Part shown: positions 10,701 to 22,444 of the stretch, one piece after another
How the letters are laid out: each line of letters begins with the position of its first letter
How positions within the stretch are numbered: the first letter of the stretch is position 1
Notes under the pieces: generated by a model
Databases searched by the model: none
Told to the model about the DNA's origin: nothing
What the model saw: the letters and a program-made list of their open reading frames with translations, nothing else
Program-made: the position numbers and the translations under genes
From: Conus ventricosus
Lineage: Eukaryota; Mollusca; Gastropoda; Neogastropoda; Conidae
Length of the DNA stretch: 64,000 bases
Direction: 5' to 3'
Assembly (NCBI GenBank): GCA_018398815.1
Contig: JAFLJL010013983.1
Coordinates: 1 to 64,000 of the forward strand

Positions 10701-13450
10701 TTTTTTGATGGTTTTCTCCTCAGCACAGTGTCAGAAAGTGTGTCTGTGTGATGGCTTTGTCCTCAAAACAGTGTCAGATGTGTGTCTGTGTGATGGCTTT
10801 CTACTCAACACAGTGTCAAATATGTGTCTGTGTGATGACTTTGTCCTCAGCACAGTGTCAGATGTGTGTCGTGTGGTGGCTTTGTCCTCAGCACAGTGTC
10901 AAATGTGTGTCTGTGTGATGGTACATCCTCAACACAGAGTCAATGTGTGTCTGTTGGGCTTACTCTTCAACACAGTGTCAGATTGTGTCTGTGTGATGGT
11001 TTTCTCCTCAACACAGTGTCAGGTTTGTCTGTGTGATGGTTTTCTCCTTTAAAACAGTGTCAATGTGTGTCTGTTTGAAAGGTTTCCCCCTCAACACAGT
11101 GTGAATGTGTATCTGTGTGATGGCTTTCTACTCAACACGTGTCAAGTATATCTGTGTGATGGTGTCTCCTCAATACAGTGTCAGATTGTATCTGTGTGAT
11201 GGCTTTCCCTCAACACAGTGTCAGATTGTGTCTGTGTGATGGGGTTGTCCTCAGCACAGTGTCAGATGTGTGTCTGCGTGAAAGGTTTCTCCTCAACACA
11301 GTCTCAATGTGGTCTGTGTGATGGCTTTCCCCCTCAGCACGTGTCAGGGGTGTCTGTGTGATCGCTTGTCACTCAACACAGTGTCAGATGTGTGTCTGTG
11401 TGAGGTTTTCTCCTTTGCACAGTGTGAGATCTGTGTCTGGGGGATGGCTTTCTTTTCAACACAGTGTCAAAGTGTGTCTGTATGATGGTTTTCTCCTTAA
11501 CACAGTGTCAATGTGTGTCTGTGTGGGTGGCTTTCCCTCACCACAGTGTCAGTTGTGTCTGTGTGATGGTTTTCTCCTCAGCACAGTGTGGGAAAGTTGT
11601 GTGTGTGGTGTGGTTTCTCCCAGCACCCGTGTGAGAAAGTGTGTGTGTTGTGTGTGGTGGTTTTCTCCTTAACACAGTGTCAGATTGTTGGGATGGTGAT
11701 GGCTTTCTCCTCAACACAGTGTCAGATGTGCGTCTGTGTGTTGGTTTTTCTCCTGAACAGTGTCAGATGTGTGCTGTGTGATCGCTTTTTTCCTGAACAC
11801 AGTGTCAGATGTGTAACTGTGTGATGGGGTTCTCCTTAAGACAGTGTCAGATTGTGTCTGTGTGATGGTTTTCCCCCTCACACAATGTGCGATGTGTGTG
11901 TTTGGTGGGTTTCTCCTCAAACAGTGTCAGATGTGTCTGGTGGTGGTTTTCTACTTAACACAGTATCAATTGTTTTCTAGTGAGGCATTCTCCCAACAAA
12001 GTGTCGAATGTGTGTCTGTGTGATGTTTTCTCCTGAACACAGTGTCAGATGCGTGTCTGTGTGATGGGTTTCTCCTTCACACAGTGTCAGATGTGTGTCT
12101 TGTGATGGCTTTCTCCTTAACACAGTGTCTGATGTGGTCTGTGTGATGGTTTTTTCTCCTAAACACAGTGTCAGATGCGTGTCTGTGTGATGGTTTTTTT
12201 CCTTAACACAGTGTAAATGTGGTCTGTGTGATGGCTTTCTTTCAACACAGTGTCAGATGTGTGTCTGTGTGAGGGTTTTCTCCTCAGAACAATGTAGAAA
12301 GTGTGTGTGTGTGTGGTTTTCTCCTCAACACAGTGTCAGAGGTGTGTCTGTGTGGGTTTTCCCCCAACACAGTGTCAGATGTGTGTCTATGTGATGGCAT
12401 TCTCCTCAACACAGTGTCAGATGTGTGTCTGGGGATGGTTTTTCCCCCTGAACACAGTCAGATTGGGGTCTGTGTGATTTGGGTTTTCTCCTGACCACAG
12501 TGTCAGATTGTGTCTGTGTGAGGTTTTCTCCTGAAAAACAGTGTCAGATGTGTGTCTGTGTGATGGTGTTCTCCTGAACACAGTGTCAGATGTGTGCTGT
12601 GTGACGGTGTTCTCCTAAACACAGTGTCAGGTGTGTGTCTGTGTGATGGTTTTCTCCTGAACCAGTGTCAGATTGTGTCTGTGTGATGGCTTTCTCCTTA
12701 ACACAGTGTCAGATGTGTGTCTGTGTGATGGTTTTCTCCTGAACACAGTGTCAGAGTGTGTCTGTGGGGATGGTTTTCCCCCTTAACACAGTGTCAGATT
12801 GTGTCTGTGTGATGGCTTTTCTTTTCAACACAGTGTCAGATGTGTGTCTGTGTATGGTTTCTCCTCAAAACAGGTCAATGTGTGTCTGTGGATAGTTTTC
12901 TCCTCAACACAGTGTCAGATGTGTGTCCCGGTGATGGTTTTCTCCTCAACACAGTGTCAGATGTGTGTCTGTGTGATGGTTTTCTCCTTAAAACAGGTCA
13001 GATGTGTGTCTGTATGATGGTTTTCTCCTTAACACGGTGTCAGATGTTGTCTGTATGATGTTTTCTCCTTAACACAGTGTCAGATGTGTGTCTGTGTGAT
13101 GGCTTTCCCCTCAACACAGTGTCCCGATGTGTGTCTGTGTGATGGTTTTCCCCTCAGCACAGTGTCAGATGTGTGTGTGTGTTTTGGTTTTCCTCCTCAA
13201 CAACAGTGTCAATTGTGTGTGTGTGGTGGTTTTCTCCTTTAAAACAGTGTCATGTTGTCCCGTGTGATGGTTTCTCCTTAACACAGTGTCAGATGTTGTC
13301 TGTGTGATGGCTTTCTCCTTAACACAGTGTCAGATGTGTGTCTGTTGATGGTTTTTTCCCCGAACACAGTGTCAGATGTGTGTTTTATGTGATGGTTTTC
13401 CCCCTTAACACAGTGCAGATGTTGTCTGTGTGATGGGTTCCTCAAGACAG
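10701..13450. repeat. 42-bp minisatellite, copy A
   Basis: About 65 units with CACAGTGTCAGATGTGTGTC and TGTGTGATGGTTTTCTCC. In contrast to copy C it has no long GT tracts and no telomere-repeat insertion. The unit at about 13,412-13,450 is the uninterrupted equivalent of the site occupied in copy C. Confidence 0.95.
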
Positions 13451-13697
13451 TGTCCGATGTATTTTTGTTTCCACCATAGCCCCCTGCAGAAAAAAAGCGT
13501 CGGGTTTGTTGATTTGTTACGGCTCCCCTTGACATACAGCTTGCAGAAGATAATGAAGTTGTGAGAACCTCAACTCTAAAGGCAGTTTGATAAAAGATAA
13601 ATTCAGCACCGAGTGTAGATGAATGTTTAAATTTAACAATACACAGCATTTTCAACACAGCAAAGGTGTATCACCTTGTCCAGAAAAGGGGAAGTGG
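13451..13697. other. Tail of the 9-kb block, copy A
   Basis: Aligns with 37,765-38,020, ending at the position where copy C begins its GA run. No coding content is recognised. Confidence 0.7.
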
Positions 13698-14697
13698 NNN
13701 NNNNNNNNNNNNNNNNNNNNNNNNNNNNNNNNNNNNNNNNNNNNNNNNNNNNNNNNNNNNNNNNNNNNNNNNNNNNNNNNNNNNNNNNNNNNNNNNNNNN
13801 NNNNNNNNNNNNNNNNNNNNNNNNNNNNNNNNNNNNNNNNNNNNNNNNNNNNNNNNNNNNNNNNNNNNNNNNNNNNNNNNNNNNNNNNNNNNNNNNNNNN
13901 NNNNNNNNNNNNNNNNNNNNNNNNNNNNNNNNNNNNNNNNNNNNNNNNNNNNNNNNNNNNNNNNNNNNNNNNNNNNNNNNNNNNNNNNNNNNNNNNNNNN
14001 NNNNNNNNNNNNNNNNNNNNNNNNNNNNNNNNNNNNNNNNNNNNNNNNNNNNNNNNNNNNNNNNNNNNNNNNNNNNNNNNNNNNNNNNNNNNNNNNNNNN
14101 NNNNNNNNNNNNNNNNNNNNNNNNNNNNNNNNNNNNNNNNNNNNNNNNNNNNNNNNNNNNNNNNNNNNNNNNNNNNNNNNNNNNNNNNNNNNNNNNNNNN
14201 NNNNNNNNNNNNNNNNNNNNNNNNNNNNNNNNNNNNNNNNNNNNNNNNNNNNNNNNNNNNNNNNNNNNNNNNNNNNNNNNNNNNNNNNNNNNNNNNNNNN
14301 NNNNNNNNNNNNNNNNNNNNNNNNNNNNNNNNNNNNNNNNNNNNNNNNNNNNNNNNNNNNNNNNNNNNNNNNNNNNNNNNNNNNNNNNNNNNNNNNNNNN
14401 NNNNNNNNNNNNNNNNNNNNNNNNNNNNNNNNNNNNNNNNNNNNNNNNNNNNNNNNNNNNNNNNNNNNNNNNNNNNNNNNNNNNNNNNNNNNNNNNNNNN
14501 NNNNNNNNNNNNNNNNNNNNNNNNNNNNNNNNNNNNNNNNNNNNNNNNNNNNNNNNNNNNNNNNNNNNNNNNNNNNNNNNNNNNNNNNNNNNNNNNNNNN
14601 NNNNNNNNNNNNNNNNNNNNNNNNNNNNNNNNNNNNNNNNNNNNNNNNNNNNNNNNNNNNNNNNNNNNNNNNNNNNNNNNNNNNNNNNNNNNNNNNN
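13698..14697. other. Assembly gap of exactly 1,000 N
   Basis: A round-number block of N, so probably a placeholder of unknown true length. It begins where the homologous copy enters a GA microsatellite. All long open frames crossing it are meaningless. Confidence 1.
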
Positions 14698-15042
14698 AGA
14701 ATGTGTTCAGACAGCACTACATTTTCCTACAGTATGTGTTCAGACAGCGCCATCATTTCCTACGACTATCTTCCTACGACATGTGTTCGGGAAAACGTAT
14801 TTTTTCCTTCAGTTTGTGGGGTGTGTGTGGGTGTTTTGCTTTTTCCAGCACTGGTGGGTTTGGGAAAAACCCTTTTTCCCAAATTGTCATGTTAAAATGC
14901 AAATCGTGGCAAAAAGCTTACTGCTATCCCGACACTTTGCTTCGGCGTCTCTTTCTTTGTGTGTTAATTGTTTTAATCCCTTGGTTTTTCCCGTGTGTTG
15001 CATGGCTGTTGGTTCACGGTTTTTGGGTTTTCTCCACAAAAA
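14698..15042. other. Short TGTGTTC(A/G) repeat and unannotated sequence
   Basis: Three to four imperfect copies of a unit with ATGTGTTCAGACAGC and a CTAC(A/G) end lie at 14,700-14,800, directly after the gap. The rest to 15,042 shows nothing recognisable. Confidence 0.5.
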
Positions 15043-15175
15043 AAGAGTGTGGCGGGGCCCCTGGGGTTGTGGGGCCCATGGCGTTAATTTGGCAGGGGTT
15101 TGGAAGGCTGAGGAAGGGAGATACCCTGATGTACGTGCAAAACACGACCCTTCTGTTTGGGATTTCCCTTCAATT
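15043..15175 (+). pseudogene. GMC-oxidoreductase exon-like fragment in the opposite orientation
   Basis: The plus strand here aligns with the sense strand of the exon at 38,152-38,297. Shared segments include CCCTGGGG followed by a G-rich stretch, TTTGGCAG, CTGAGGAAGG, CCTGATGT/CCCGATGT and a CTTTCTGAT/CTTCTGTTT block. Pieces of the expected peptide (GPWG, GRYPDV) appear in one frame and others in neighbouring frames, so several indels break it. The exon pairs with no recognisable neighbour exons on this strand. It is best read as a diverged paralogue or inverted copy in low-quality sequence. Confidence 0.5.
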
Positions 15176-16080
15176 CCCAATCTAAACCCTTTTTTGGGTG
15201 AAAGGTCGGGGGCAAACTCCCCCCGGGGCCCAAACCTTTGGTTTGGCCCGTTACAAAGGTGTTCTTTGTCCGTTCCCTTTCCCAATGATTTCAGTTTGTC
15301 TGGGGTTTTGTTAAAGTTTTCCCACAAAAATATCACACCCCAAAAAATTGCCCGGGTGTGGAAAAGATGCCGCTCACTGTTTCCCCCTTTTCCCCCCCCC
15401 CCATCTCCCCTCCCCATTCTCTGTGTGTTTTGCTTTGTGTGTGTGTGTGTGTTTTGGTGTGTGTGTGGTGTTGTAAAAAAACTTTTCCCTCATTCTCGGC
15501 CCCCTTTTTTTCACCATTGCGTTTCAGCTGATGGGCCGGGGGAGTGTGTTGTTCGGTGGTTGTTCATGTCTGTTAGTTTTGACGTGGGAAAGGGGAAACT
15601 TAGTTGTCTAACTTTCATGGGCTAATTTTATTGTACTTTAAAAAAGCTTTTTATTTTCACCCTTTTGTTTTAAATATGTTTTTTTTTGTATTTTGGCAGA
15701 TTTTGGGCCCATGGAGGTCTGCAGAATGGGGAAAGAAACATTAAACCTTTTAGTACCAAAGATGTTCGGTTTTGGTTGTTTTTCATTGCATCAATGTTTT
15801 GTGAAGGGAAAGTGGGTTTGACTGTTTTTTGGCCCGGGGGTAAACCCATAAAGAGGGTGTCCCGGGGGATATTGTCAGGAAAAACAAAAACTGTGTTTTT
15901 CTGTTAAAAAACCTTTCAAGGAAAAGGAAAACCACACCCAAAAGCTCTTGAAAACGTGACGTTCGGGAAAATTCTACAGTCTTTGGCCGGGGGAAAGAAG
16001 GGCCCCACTTTGGATGGGCAGAAAGCACCCATTGAACCCCCAGGACGTGTTTACAGCAGCAGTGCAGTCCCTCCTTGGGG
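15176..16080. other. Low-quality unannotated sequence
   Basis: No gene is recognised. A C run (about 15,392-15,400) and a GT-rich patch (15,420-15,472) are present, with frequent homopolymer inflation. Confidence 0.4.
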
Positions 16081-16089
16081 GGTTTGCCT

Positions 16090-16690
16090 TGTGGCGATTT
16101 GATGTTGTTTTACCCTGTTTGGAACAGTGGAGAAAATGATCCCCACTTATTTTGGATTCACTCTGATGGGAACAGGGGAGATATTGATTTCCCTGGGGGA
16201 ACGGGTGGACAGAGTAAACCCCACTGTTGTTAAATTTACCCTGGGAACAGTGAGATATTGATTTCCCCTGAGGGGAAAACAGTGAGAGGGGAATGATGCC
16301 ACTGAGTTGATTCCACCCTGGGGGAACAGGGAGAGAGTTGATGCCACTGTTGTTGATTCCCCCTGATGGGAACGTGAAGGAGAAACCGATGCCACTGATG
16401 TTGATTAACCTGATGGGAAAAATGAGAGAGAACGATGCACCGATTTTGTTTCCCCCTGATGGGAACAGTGAGAGAGAACAATCCCCCACTGTTTTGTTTC
16501 AGCTGTTGGGAACAGGGAGAGTGTTTGAGGGCCCATGATTTTGATTTCCCCGGGGAAAACAGTGAGAGAGAACAAAGGCCTTTGATGCTGATTGCCCCTA
16601 GGGGAAACAGTGAAAAGGGGAAACGATGCCACTGATTTTTAATTCCCCTGATGGGAACAGTGAGAGAGAATGATGCCACTGAAGGAGGGG
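16090..16690. repeat. Minisatellite of about 46 bp (GGGAACAGTGAGAGAGAA type)
   Basis: About 12-13 imperfect units with GGGAACAGTGAGAGAGAA, GATGCCACTG and TTGATT(C)CCCTGA. It is unrelated to the 46-bp array at 34,567. Units are noisier toward the left edge. Confidence 0.85.
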
Positions 16691-17829
16691 GAAAGGGGGG
16701 AAATTGATGGAGGGAGGGACAAAAGATAAAAGCATAAAAAAAAAGGAAAAGAAAAGTAGAAAATGTTTTCCCTACAAAAACTTTAAATCATAGGGCAAGG
16801 ATCCCAAAAGATGGAACATTGTAAAAAAAGGAGTGTCAATCGCACTTTTTGGGTTTCTTAAGACAATGAGAGAGAGAGAGAGAAAAGAGAGAGGAGAAAA
16901 GAGGGGAAAAGAGAGGAGGGAGGGAAAGAGAGGGAGAAGAGAGAGATTGACGGGTCTGCAGCTGTCTGGAAAAAATATACGCAGACTAAAAGGCGGAACA
17001 ATCGAAAAGGGAAACCCGACGGGGAGTGTGCATGTGTATTGACTTTTTTAAATGAAGGGAACCCCAGAAATAAAAGTTTTTTAGGAATGTTGGGGTTTTT
17101 TATTTCCCTTCTTTTGGTTTTCCCAGACAAAACGACAACTACGCTGAGGCTTTCTTGAGTCTACACGGGGAAACCCAAATTTCTTGCCAGTACTCAAAAA
17201 AAAAACGGGGGTTTTTGAGCGGGGGGTAGTGGGGTAAATGGCAAACTTTTAAAAAGGGTGAGTGGTTTTCCCTTTACCCAAAGCAGGAAGATTTAAAAAC
17301 GTTTTTTAAAAGAGCCTATTGGCCCCGGGTTTTAATAAAACTTAAATGCCCTGGTAAAAACACACCCCAAAAAATTTCCCTTTCCCATATTCTCCTAGTC
17401 GTGTACATTAGATGTGGCTTTTCTTTTGAAATTTTTTTAAACAATGGCGAAAAAATAGCAGTTGTTACATGCATCTGCTGGCAAAAAAAAATATTGTTTC
17501 CCCCCAAGGGAAAAACCCCCTTCCGATTTTTTTAAAAGCTTTATTTTTTCCACACTTTTGAAGATAGTTTTGAATAAAAAAAAAACCCCTTTGGGAAAAA
17601 GGGGCGTTAATCAAAAAAAAGGGGGGAAAAAAAAAAGGGGGGTTTGGGAAATTACGGGGTTAGAGCTGAGGTCCCGGTGTGATAGTGTACTTTTTACCTG
17701 ACCACTTCACAAAAAAACAGATAATGGATGCCCCCAAAAATGTCATCCCCTTTGGGACGTCATTTTTGTCAAGTTTTATTTTCAGCTATAGTGTCTTTGC
17801 ACCCACCTCTCGCCACAGTGACACGGAAA
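16691..17829. other. GA-rich patch and unannotated sequence
   Basis: A GA-rich stretch at about 16,866-16,950 reads as polar low-complexity peptide in several frames. The remainder has long homopolymers and no recognisable feature. Confidence 0.4.
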
Positions 17830-18060
17830 AAACATGTTCAGGACTATAGGGACACAGACAACATGAACAGGATTAAAATGACACACACAACAAAAACCCA
17901 GGTTTAAATCCCCAGCCCCAACATGAACAGGATTACATGTCAAAGCAACAAAAACCAGGTTTATATGCCCCCGACAACATGAAAAATTATATGAAAAAGG
18001 GACAACTTTAAACAGGTTTAACTTAACAAAGACAACGGGAAAGGGGATTACATGAGAAAC
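17830..18060. repeat. Minisatellite of about 28 bp (ACAACATGAACAGGATTA type)
   Basis: About eight noisy units with GACAACATGAACAGGATTA and intervening ACACA. Edges are approximate because the units decay on both sides. Confidence 0.75.
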
Positions 18061-19030
18061 CCATGGCCCCTGTCCAGATTTTAGCTTTGGAAACTGACTT
18101 TTTTGTGACAGTGCATATTTCCATGAAAGTGAGTAAATGACTGTCTTTGTATACAGAACTGCCCAAGATCAGGACTTTTTATTACACATTCTGCACTCAG
18201 TGGAAACTGTTTAAAATGCCTTGGGAAAATTGATTGGTTTAAAACATTATCGGGAAATTTTAAAAATTCACCCGCCGTTTTGGTATAGGTAACAACAATG
18301 TTTTTTTTCTTCGATTTTTTTGTGTAATCCGATGATTTGCACTCTCAGTTTTTTTAACTGTTTTTGGGAAAGGAAAACACAATTCAAACGGACATCTCTT
18401 CCCTCTCTCCCTGCTTTTCGTGTGTGGGGGGTCCCTATTTTACAGTCTGCGTCGTGAATAAATTTCCCCCCCCCGAAAAGTAATTTCATGTCTGTTTTCT
18501 TTGGGTTTTTAAACAGTAAACCAAAAGGTGTTTACACACATCTTGTTAAATTAAGTCTTTGTGGATTTGAAGACCAAAAACTCAGTGTTAGAAAGAACAC
18601 TGAGAAAAGAAATAGGGACACTAGGAATCGGGGTTTACGTTGTAGATCAATTATGCCCGGAATTTTTTCTGTTTTCAATTGCACTTTTTGGGGGGGAGGT
18701 TTGCCCAAAAAATCGTCAAATCATCGAAAACGTTTACATCATAGTTCGTATGACACCCCATATACATCACTTTGGGAAAAAAAATAAATACCCGATTTTC
18801 AAGTACATATGCTTACTCCCACACTGTATACAACTCTACGGTTAAAAAAGATAGGGACTGTTGCATGGGAAAAAATAGGTTTTTTAACTGGGGCACACGT
18901 TTTCAGGTATACTTCTGCATTCAGCACACCCCCAACAGACAAAAAAGAGGCCCTTAAGCACAGGTTCCCATTTTTCATGTACGTCAGACATTTGCAATAA
19001 AAAGTTAACTTTTTGTTTTTTCTTTTTCAT
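18061..19030. other. Unannotated sequence
   Basis: Moderately complex sequence with small open frames on both strands (for example minus 18,268-18,489 and plus 18,561-18,845), none recognised. No splice-bounded exon of the GMC family was found. Confidence 0.35.
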
Positions 19031-19045
19031 GTTTCTCCAGGGACT

Positions 19046-19052
19046 CTGGGTG

Positions 19053-19106
<54 letters not shown>

Positions 19107-19395
19107 TTGTGTGCGTGCGTGCGTGTGCGTGTGTGTGTGTGCGCCGGCCCGCGCGTTGGGTTTGTGCCCCGGGGCCCCGGGCGGGGCCGTGGGTGTGTTG
19201 TGTGTGTGTGTTTTGTGTGTGGGTGTGTGTGTGTTGTGGTGCGTGAGTGTGCGGGGGGTGTTGTGTGCGCCCCCGGGGTGGCCTGTGCCCCGCGCGTGCA
19301 CGTTTGTGTGTGTGTTGCTGTGTGTGTTTGTGTGGGGTGTCCCCCCTTTTTTGTGTTGTGTGTGTGTATGTGTGTGTGGTGTGTTTTGCATGCGG
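19046..19395. repeat. GT-rich low-complexity region with GC-rich core
   Basis: GT repeats surround a C/G-rich block at about 19,140-19,190 and again near 19,265-19,300. Cysteine/valine-rich open frames on the plus strand and Thr/His-rich ones on the minus strand are artefacts of composition. Confidence 0.85.
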
Positions 19396-19732
19396 GTGGG
19401 ACTACCTTTTGAGTGCATCGGGAAATCAAAACCCGTTGATTCCACACGTTTATTTTTAAATTTTTTTGGGGATTCTTTGATACATATAAGGTAACAAAAA
19501 ACCAAAATTTTCATTGGGCCCCCCCTCTTTCTTTCCCTTTAAATTTTTTTATAAAATACACACATGGTGTATCCACGTTCAAAAAGAGGGAGGGGGGTGA
19601 GACAGAGCCGCATACGCCTAGTTTGTAATAGATCCATGTGATTTTTTTATTTATTTAATAATATATATTTATAATTTTTAATTTTTATTTTTATTTTTTA
19701 TTTAAAAATATATATATTATTTTTATTAAAAA
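19396..19732. other. AT-rich flank of the palindrome
   Basis: Almost pure A/T at 19,640-19,733. Nothing else is recognised. Confidence 0.5.
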
Positions 19733-20313
19733 CAAGTTAAAATCAAGCTGCTAAAACATCTACAAAATTTTTTCACGCTGTGCGGGGCGTCGGGGGTGAT
19801 GAGCTTGTATTGCCCGGCCACGTATTTTATAGCTAGTGGCTTGCGGTTTTTTTTTCCCGTGTACATGTGTTTCTCAAGTGTTGGTTTTATTCACTGATAG
19901 GGAAATTCCATCGGGGTCCTGCAATTGTTTAAACCCTTTTTGTTTTAAAAATTTGAGTTGCCCAAATTTGGTTTTAAAAGTATTATGTTTTTCTCTGTAA
20001 GGATAAATTTTAATCATATATTTCCCTTTCAGAAAATACCCCTTTTTTCTATGTTAAAACCCCAGTTGGGCAAAATTAAAGTTATAACAGAAATGGTTAA
20101 CAAATTTCGACACAGATGGGAAATTCCTATCAGTTTAATTTAAAAACCCAACCCCCTGGGGAAAAAACATGTTTGACCCGGGGGAAAAAAACAATCGGAA
20201 AGCCATCTTGCTTTAGTTGGCACGGGAAAAACAAAGCCCCATCCATTCCTGACGACCGCACCCGGTTTAAACAAATTTGTAGAAAAGTTTTTGCGCTTGA
20301 TTTTAACTTGTTT
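19733..20313. mobile_element. Long palindrome (foldback-type element), copy B
   Basis: The left arm starts AACAAGTTAAAATCAAGCTG and the right arm ends with its reverse complement near 20,313. Both arms can be followed inward through CACGCTGTGCGG, TTATTCACTGATAG and TCTCTGTAAGG to a centre near 20,015. The arms total about 590 bp and encode nothing. A long perfect-type inverted repeat with no coding content fits a foldback or MITE-like element. A fold-back chimeric read is the alternative, though the same palindrome centre recurs in copy C. Confidence 0.7.
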
Positions 20314-20384
20314 TAATTTAACCAAATGTCGCTCCCCCCCGTGGTTGAGCATTTGTTTTTAAAATTGCGTGATCCCCAGTAAAA

Positions 20385-20530
20385 ATTTTCTCTCTCTCTT
20401 CCCCTTCTCTCTCTCTCCCCTCTCTTCCCTTCCTATATATTTTATATAATATAAATATTTATTATGGGTGTGTGTGTTTGTGTTTTGTGTGTGTGTGTGG
20501 TGGGGTGTGTGTGTGTGGTGTTGTGGGAAA
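20385..20530. repeat. Compound CT-AT-GT microsatellite, copy B
   Basis: CT-rich, then TATA-rich, then GT-rich. It is the degraded equivalent of 29,506-29,647. Confidence 0.9.
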
Positions 20531-20754
20531 ACACCAAATCTAGAACCGAAGCAAAAATTCAAAAAAATAAAAATTTGAAAAAAAAAAAAAATTAAACCCA
20601 CACAGGAAAAAAAAGTTTCTTTTTTTTAAAAACTGTCAAATCTTTTAAGTCAAAAAAATCCTTTCAAATCTTTTAAGTCAAAAAAATCCTTCAAATCCAG
20701 CAAAACTGGGATCCCGGCTAGGTCACGTTAGGTGATGCCCGGCGGGAAAAGGAA

Positions 20755-21140
20755 AGACATTTTTTAAAAAAATGTGTTTGATATTCTGTATAAAAAAAGG
20801 GACAAAAAAAAATTTGGGAAGAAAAGTTTTTGGCATGTTTTGATTTTTTCGCCCCATACCCTACAAAAGGGGGAAACAAAAAGGCAAAAAAATGTTTTAG
20901 GCGGGGTTTTTGATTATTTGCCATAAAAAAAAAAGGGGAAAAAAATGGGGAAAAAATGTTTTAGGCATTTTTGATTATTTTTGCCATTTTTAAAAAGGGC
21001 CCCCCCCCCCCCCAAAAAGGCCCAAAAAATGTTTTTGGCATGTTATGATTATTCCCCCATACAAAAAAGGGTAAACCCCAAAAAGGCAAGAAATGTTTTG
21101 ACTATGTTATGTTTTTTCCGCCCCCTTTCAAAAGGTAGAA
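20755..21140. repeat. 59-bp minisatellite, copy B
   Basis: About six units recognisable by GAAATGTTTT(A)GGCATG and GATTATT, with heavy homopolymer noise. Unit number is close to copy C. Confidence 0.8.
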
Positions 21141-21333
21141 ACAAAATTTCCCCAAAGTAAAACACGAAACCCCTTTTGGCCTCTCTGGTCTTCTGCAGGG
21201 AAAATGAACATCAGTCCCGGGGGCCATTTGGGAAATTTAAGAAAAGAAACAGTCACCATCTTTCCCAAAAAGGGGCCCCAAACTCCCTATTTCCGGCCCG
21301 TAGTTGAGAAGAGGGGTGATTGCTCGTTTTCCC

Positions 21334-21542
21334 TTATCGTTGTAAAGAATGGTTTTTTGTCACCAGTGAAAAGTCAGTCGGGGGCCAAACTGGAGGGCTG
21401 GGGGACGTCACTGGGCCCCGGATGATGTCGGCGGCCCTTTTTCGGGGGATCATGATGGGGGGCGTTGGTGTTGCCCGACACGCGGTTGGGGATGATGGAA
21501 GCATTTCCCCCATCTGAGAACCCTGGGGCCCCCCCCTTTACC
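21334..21542 (-). pseudogene. Last exon of GMC oxidoreductase, copy B (error-laden)
   Basis: The minus strand still shows SGNTNAP of the GMC C-terminal motif, with frame losses on either side. The stop TAA (21,334-21,336) and the acceptor edge are homologous to those of copy C. Confidence 0.75.
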
Positions 21543-22044
21543 CTGGAAAAAAGGGCTTTCAGAATATGGGGCATGAAAACATGACCTTTACTATTTTGGT
21601 TAAGAAAAAATCGTATGTGAAATGGATTTAAAAACCCCTTTTCCATGTAACACCCGAAAAAAAGTATATCATTATGGGCAAAAACTTTTCCCCCTTTTTG
21701 CCTGAATGAAAAAAAACCCGTGTGTCCCAAAAAGGATAAAACCTTTGCTATGTGGGCCACCCCAAAACATGTGGGGTACAACTGCATTTTAGTCCCTTTT
21801 TCCTTTCCAATTAGAAAAACAAAAGGGGATGAAAGGGGTCAAGGGTTTAGCCGTGGGAAAAAAACATCGTGTATGAACATTTTTCTTCGTGAAAAAAAAA
21901 TGAATATTTGAAAAAAAAAAGACTAAACTGGGTGTTCAGGAATTTAAACGTATCCTTGGGTATCCTTTTAACCCGAGAATTTTTCAGACATTTGCACAGG
22001 GGAAAGGGCCCCCCACAATGCTGGGCATCTCCCACACACTAAAC

Positions 22045-22285
22045 CCGAGGGTTTGGGGGTCCACCACCCGTGGGGGGTTTTTTGGGATCTCCCCCTCTTT
22101 TCACGTGTTAAATGGGGGGGAAAGAAAGGTTGAGGGGTGTGGGGCTTTGGGTTGAAGAGTTTTCGTCACTGTCAAACAAGTGCTGCTCGCCCGCAGCCTT
22201 TTACGGGTTCCCCTCCTTGTTCTGAGCGTCCCGTGCCGCGCATTGTGGGCGTTTGGGAAACAGGGGGTTGGCACTTTACGTATCC
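22045..22285 (-). pseudogene. Penultimate exon of GMC oxidoreductase, copy B (error-laden)
   Basis: Homologous to 31,049-31,274 and bounded above by the same TATCCCTGTG acceptor edge. Too many indels are present for a readable protein. Confidence 0.65.
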
Positions 22286-22444
22286 CTGTGGGGAGGTGGG
22301 ACATGGTTTCGGGTGTTATTAGGGCGTTTCACGGGAAAATTTTCGCATCCCGTGTCACGTTCCCCGTGGGAGGTGGCTTTTTTTTCGGGTTTTTGGGTTT
22401 TTTGGCGTCCGGACATTTCGATTTTGTCGTCAAGTAACTAAAAC

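Larger units (their letters stand above)
4172..13697. repeat. Copy A of the 9-kb block (truncated by the gap)
   Basis: Collinear with 29,780-38,020: same order of 59-bp array, two GMC exons, 32-bp array, unique stretch, 58-bp array, unique stretch, GMC exon, 46-bp array, 42-bp array and unit tail. It differs from copy C in array lengths (58-bp array about 1.77 kb against 0.79 kb; 46-bp array about 0.3 kb against 0.5 kb) and lacks the GT expansions and the telomere-repeat insertion. It stops at the scaffold gap, just where copy C enters its GA run. Confidence 0.9.

Noticed and set aside
13623..15625. Open frames of 348-649 codons across the gap
   Set aside because: They are almost entirely N translated as X.
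18561..18845. Plus-strand open frame of 94 codons
   Set aside because: No recognisable family, no splice or promoter context, and high AT content; kept as unannotated sequence.
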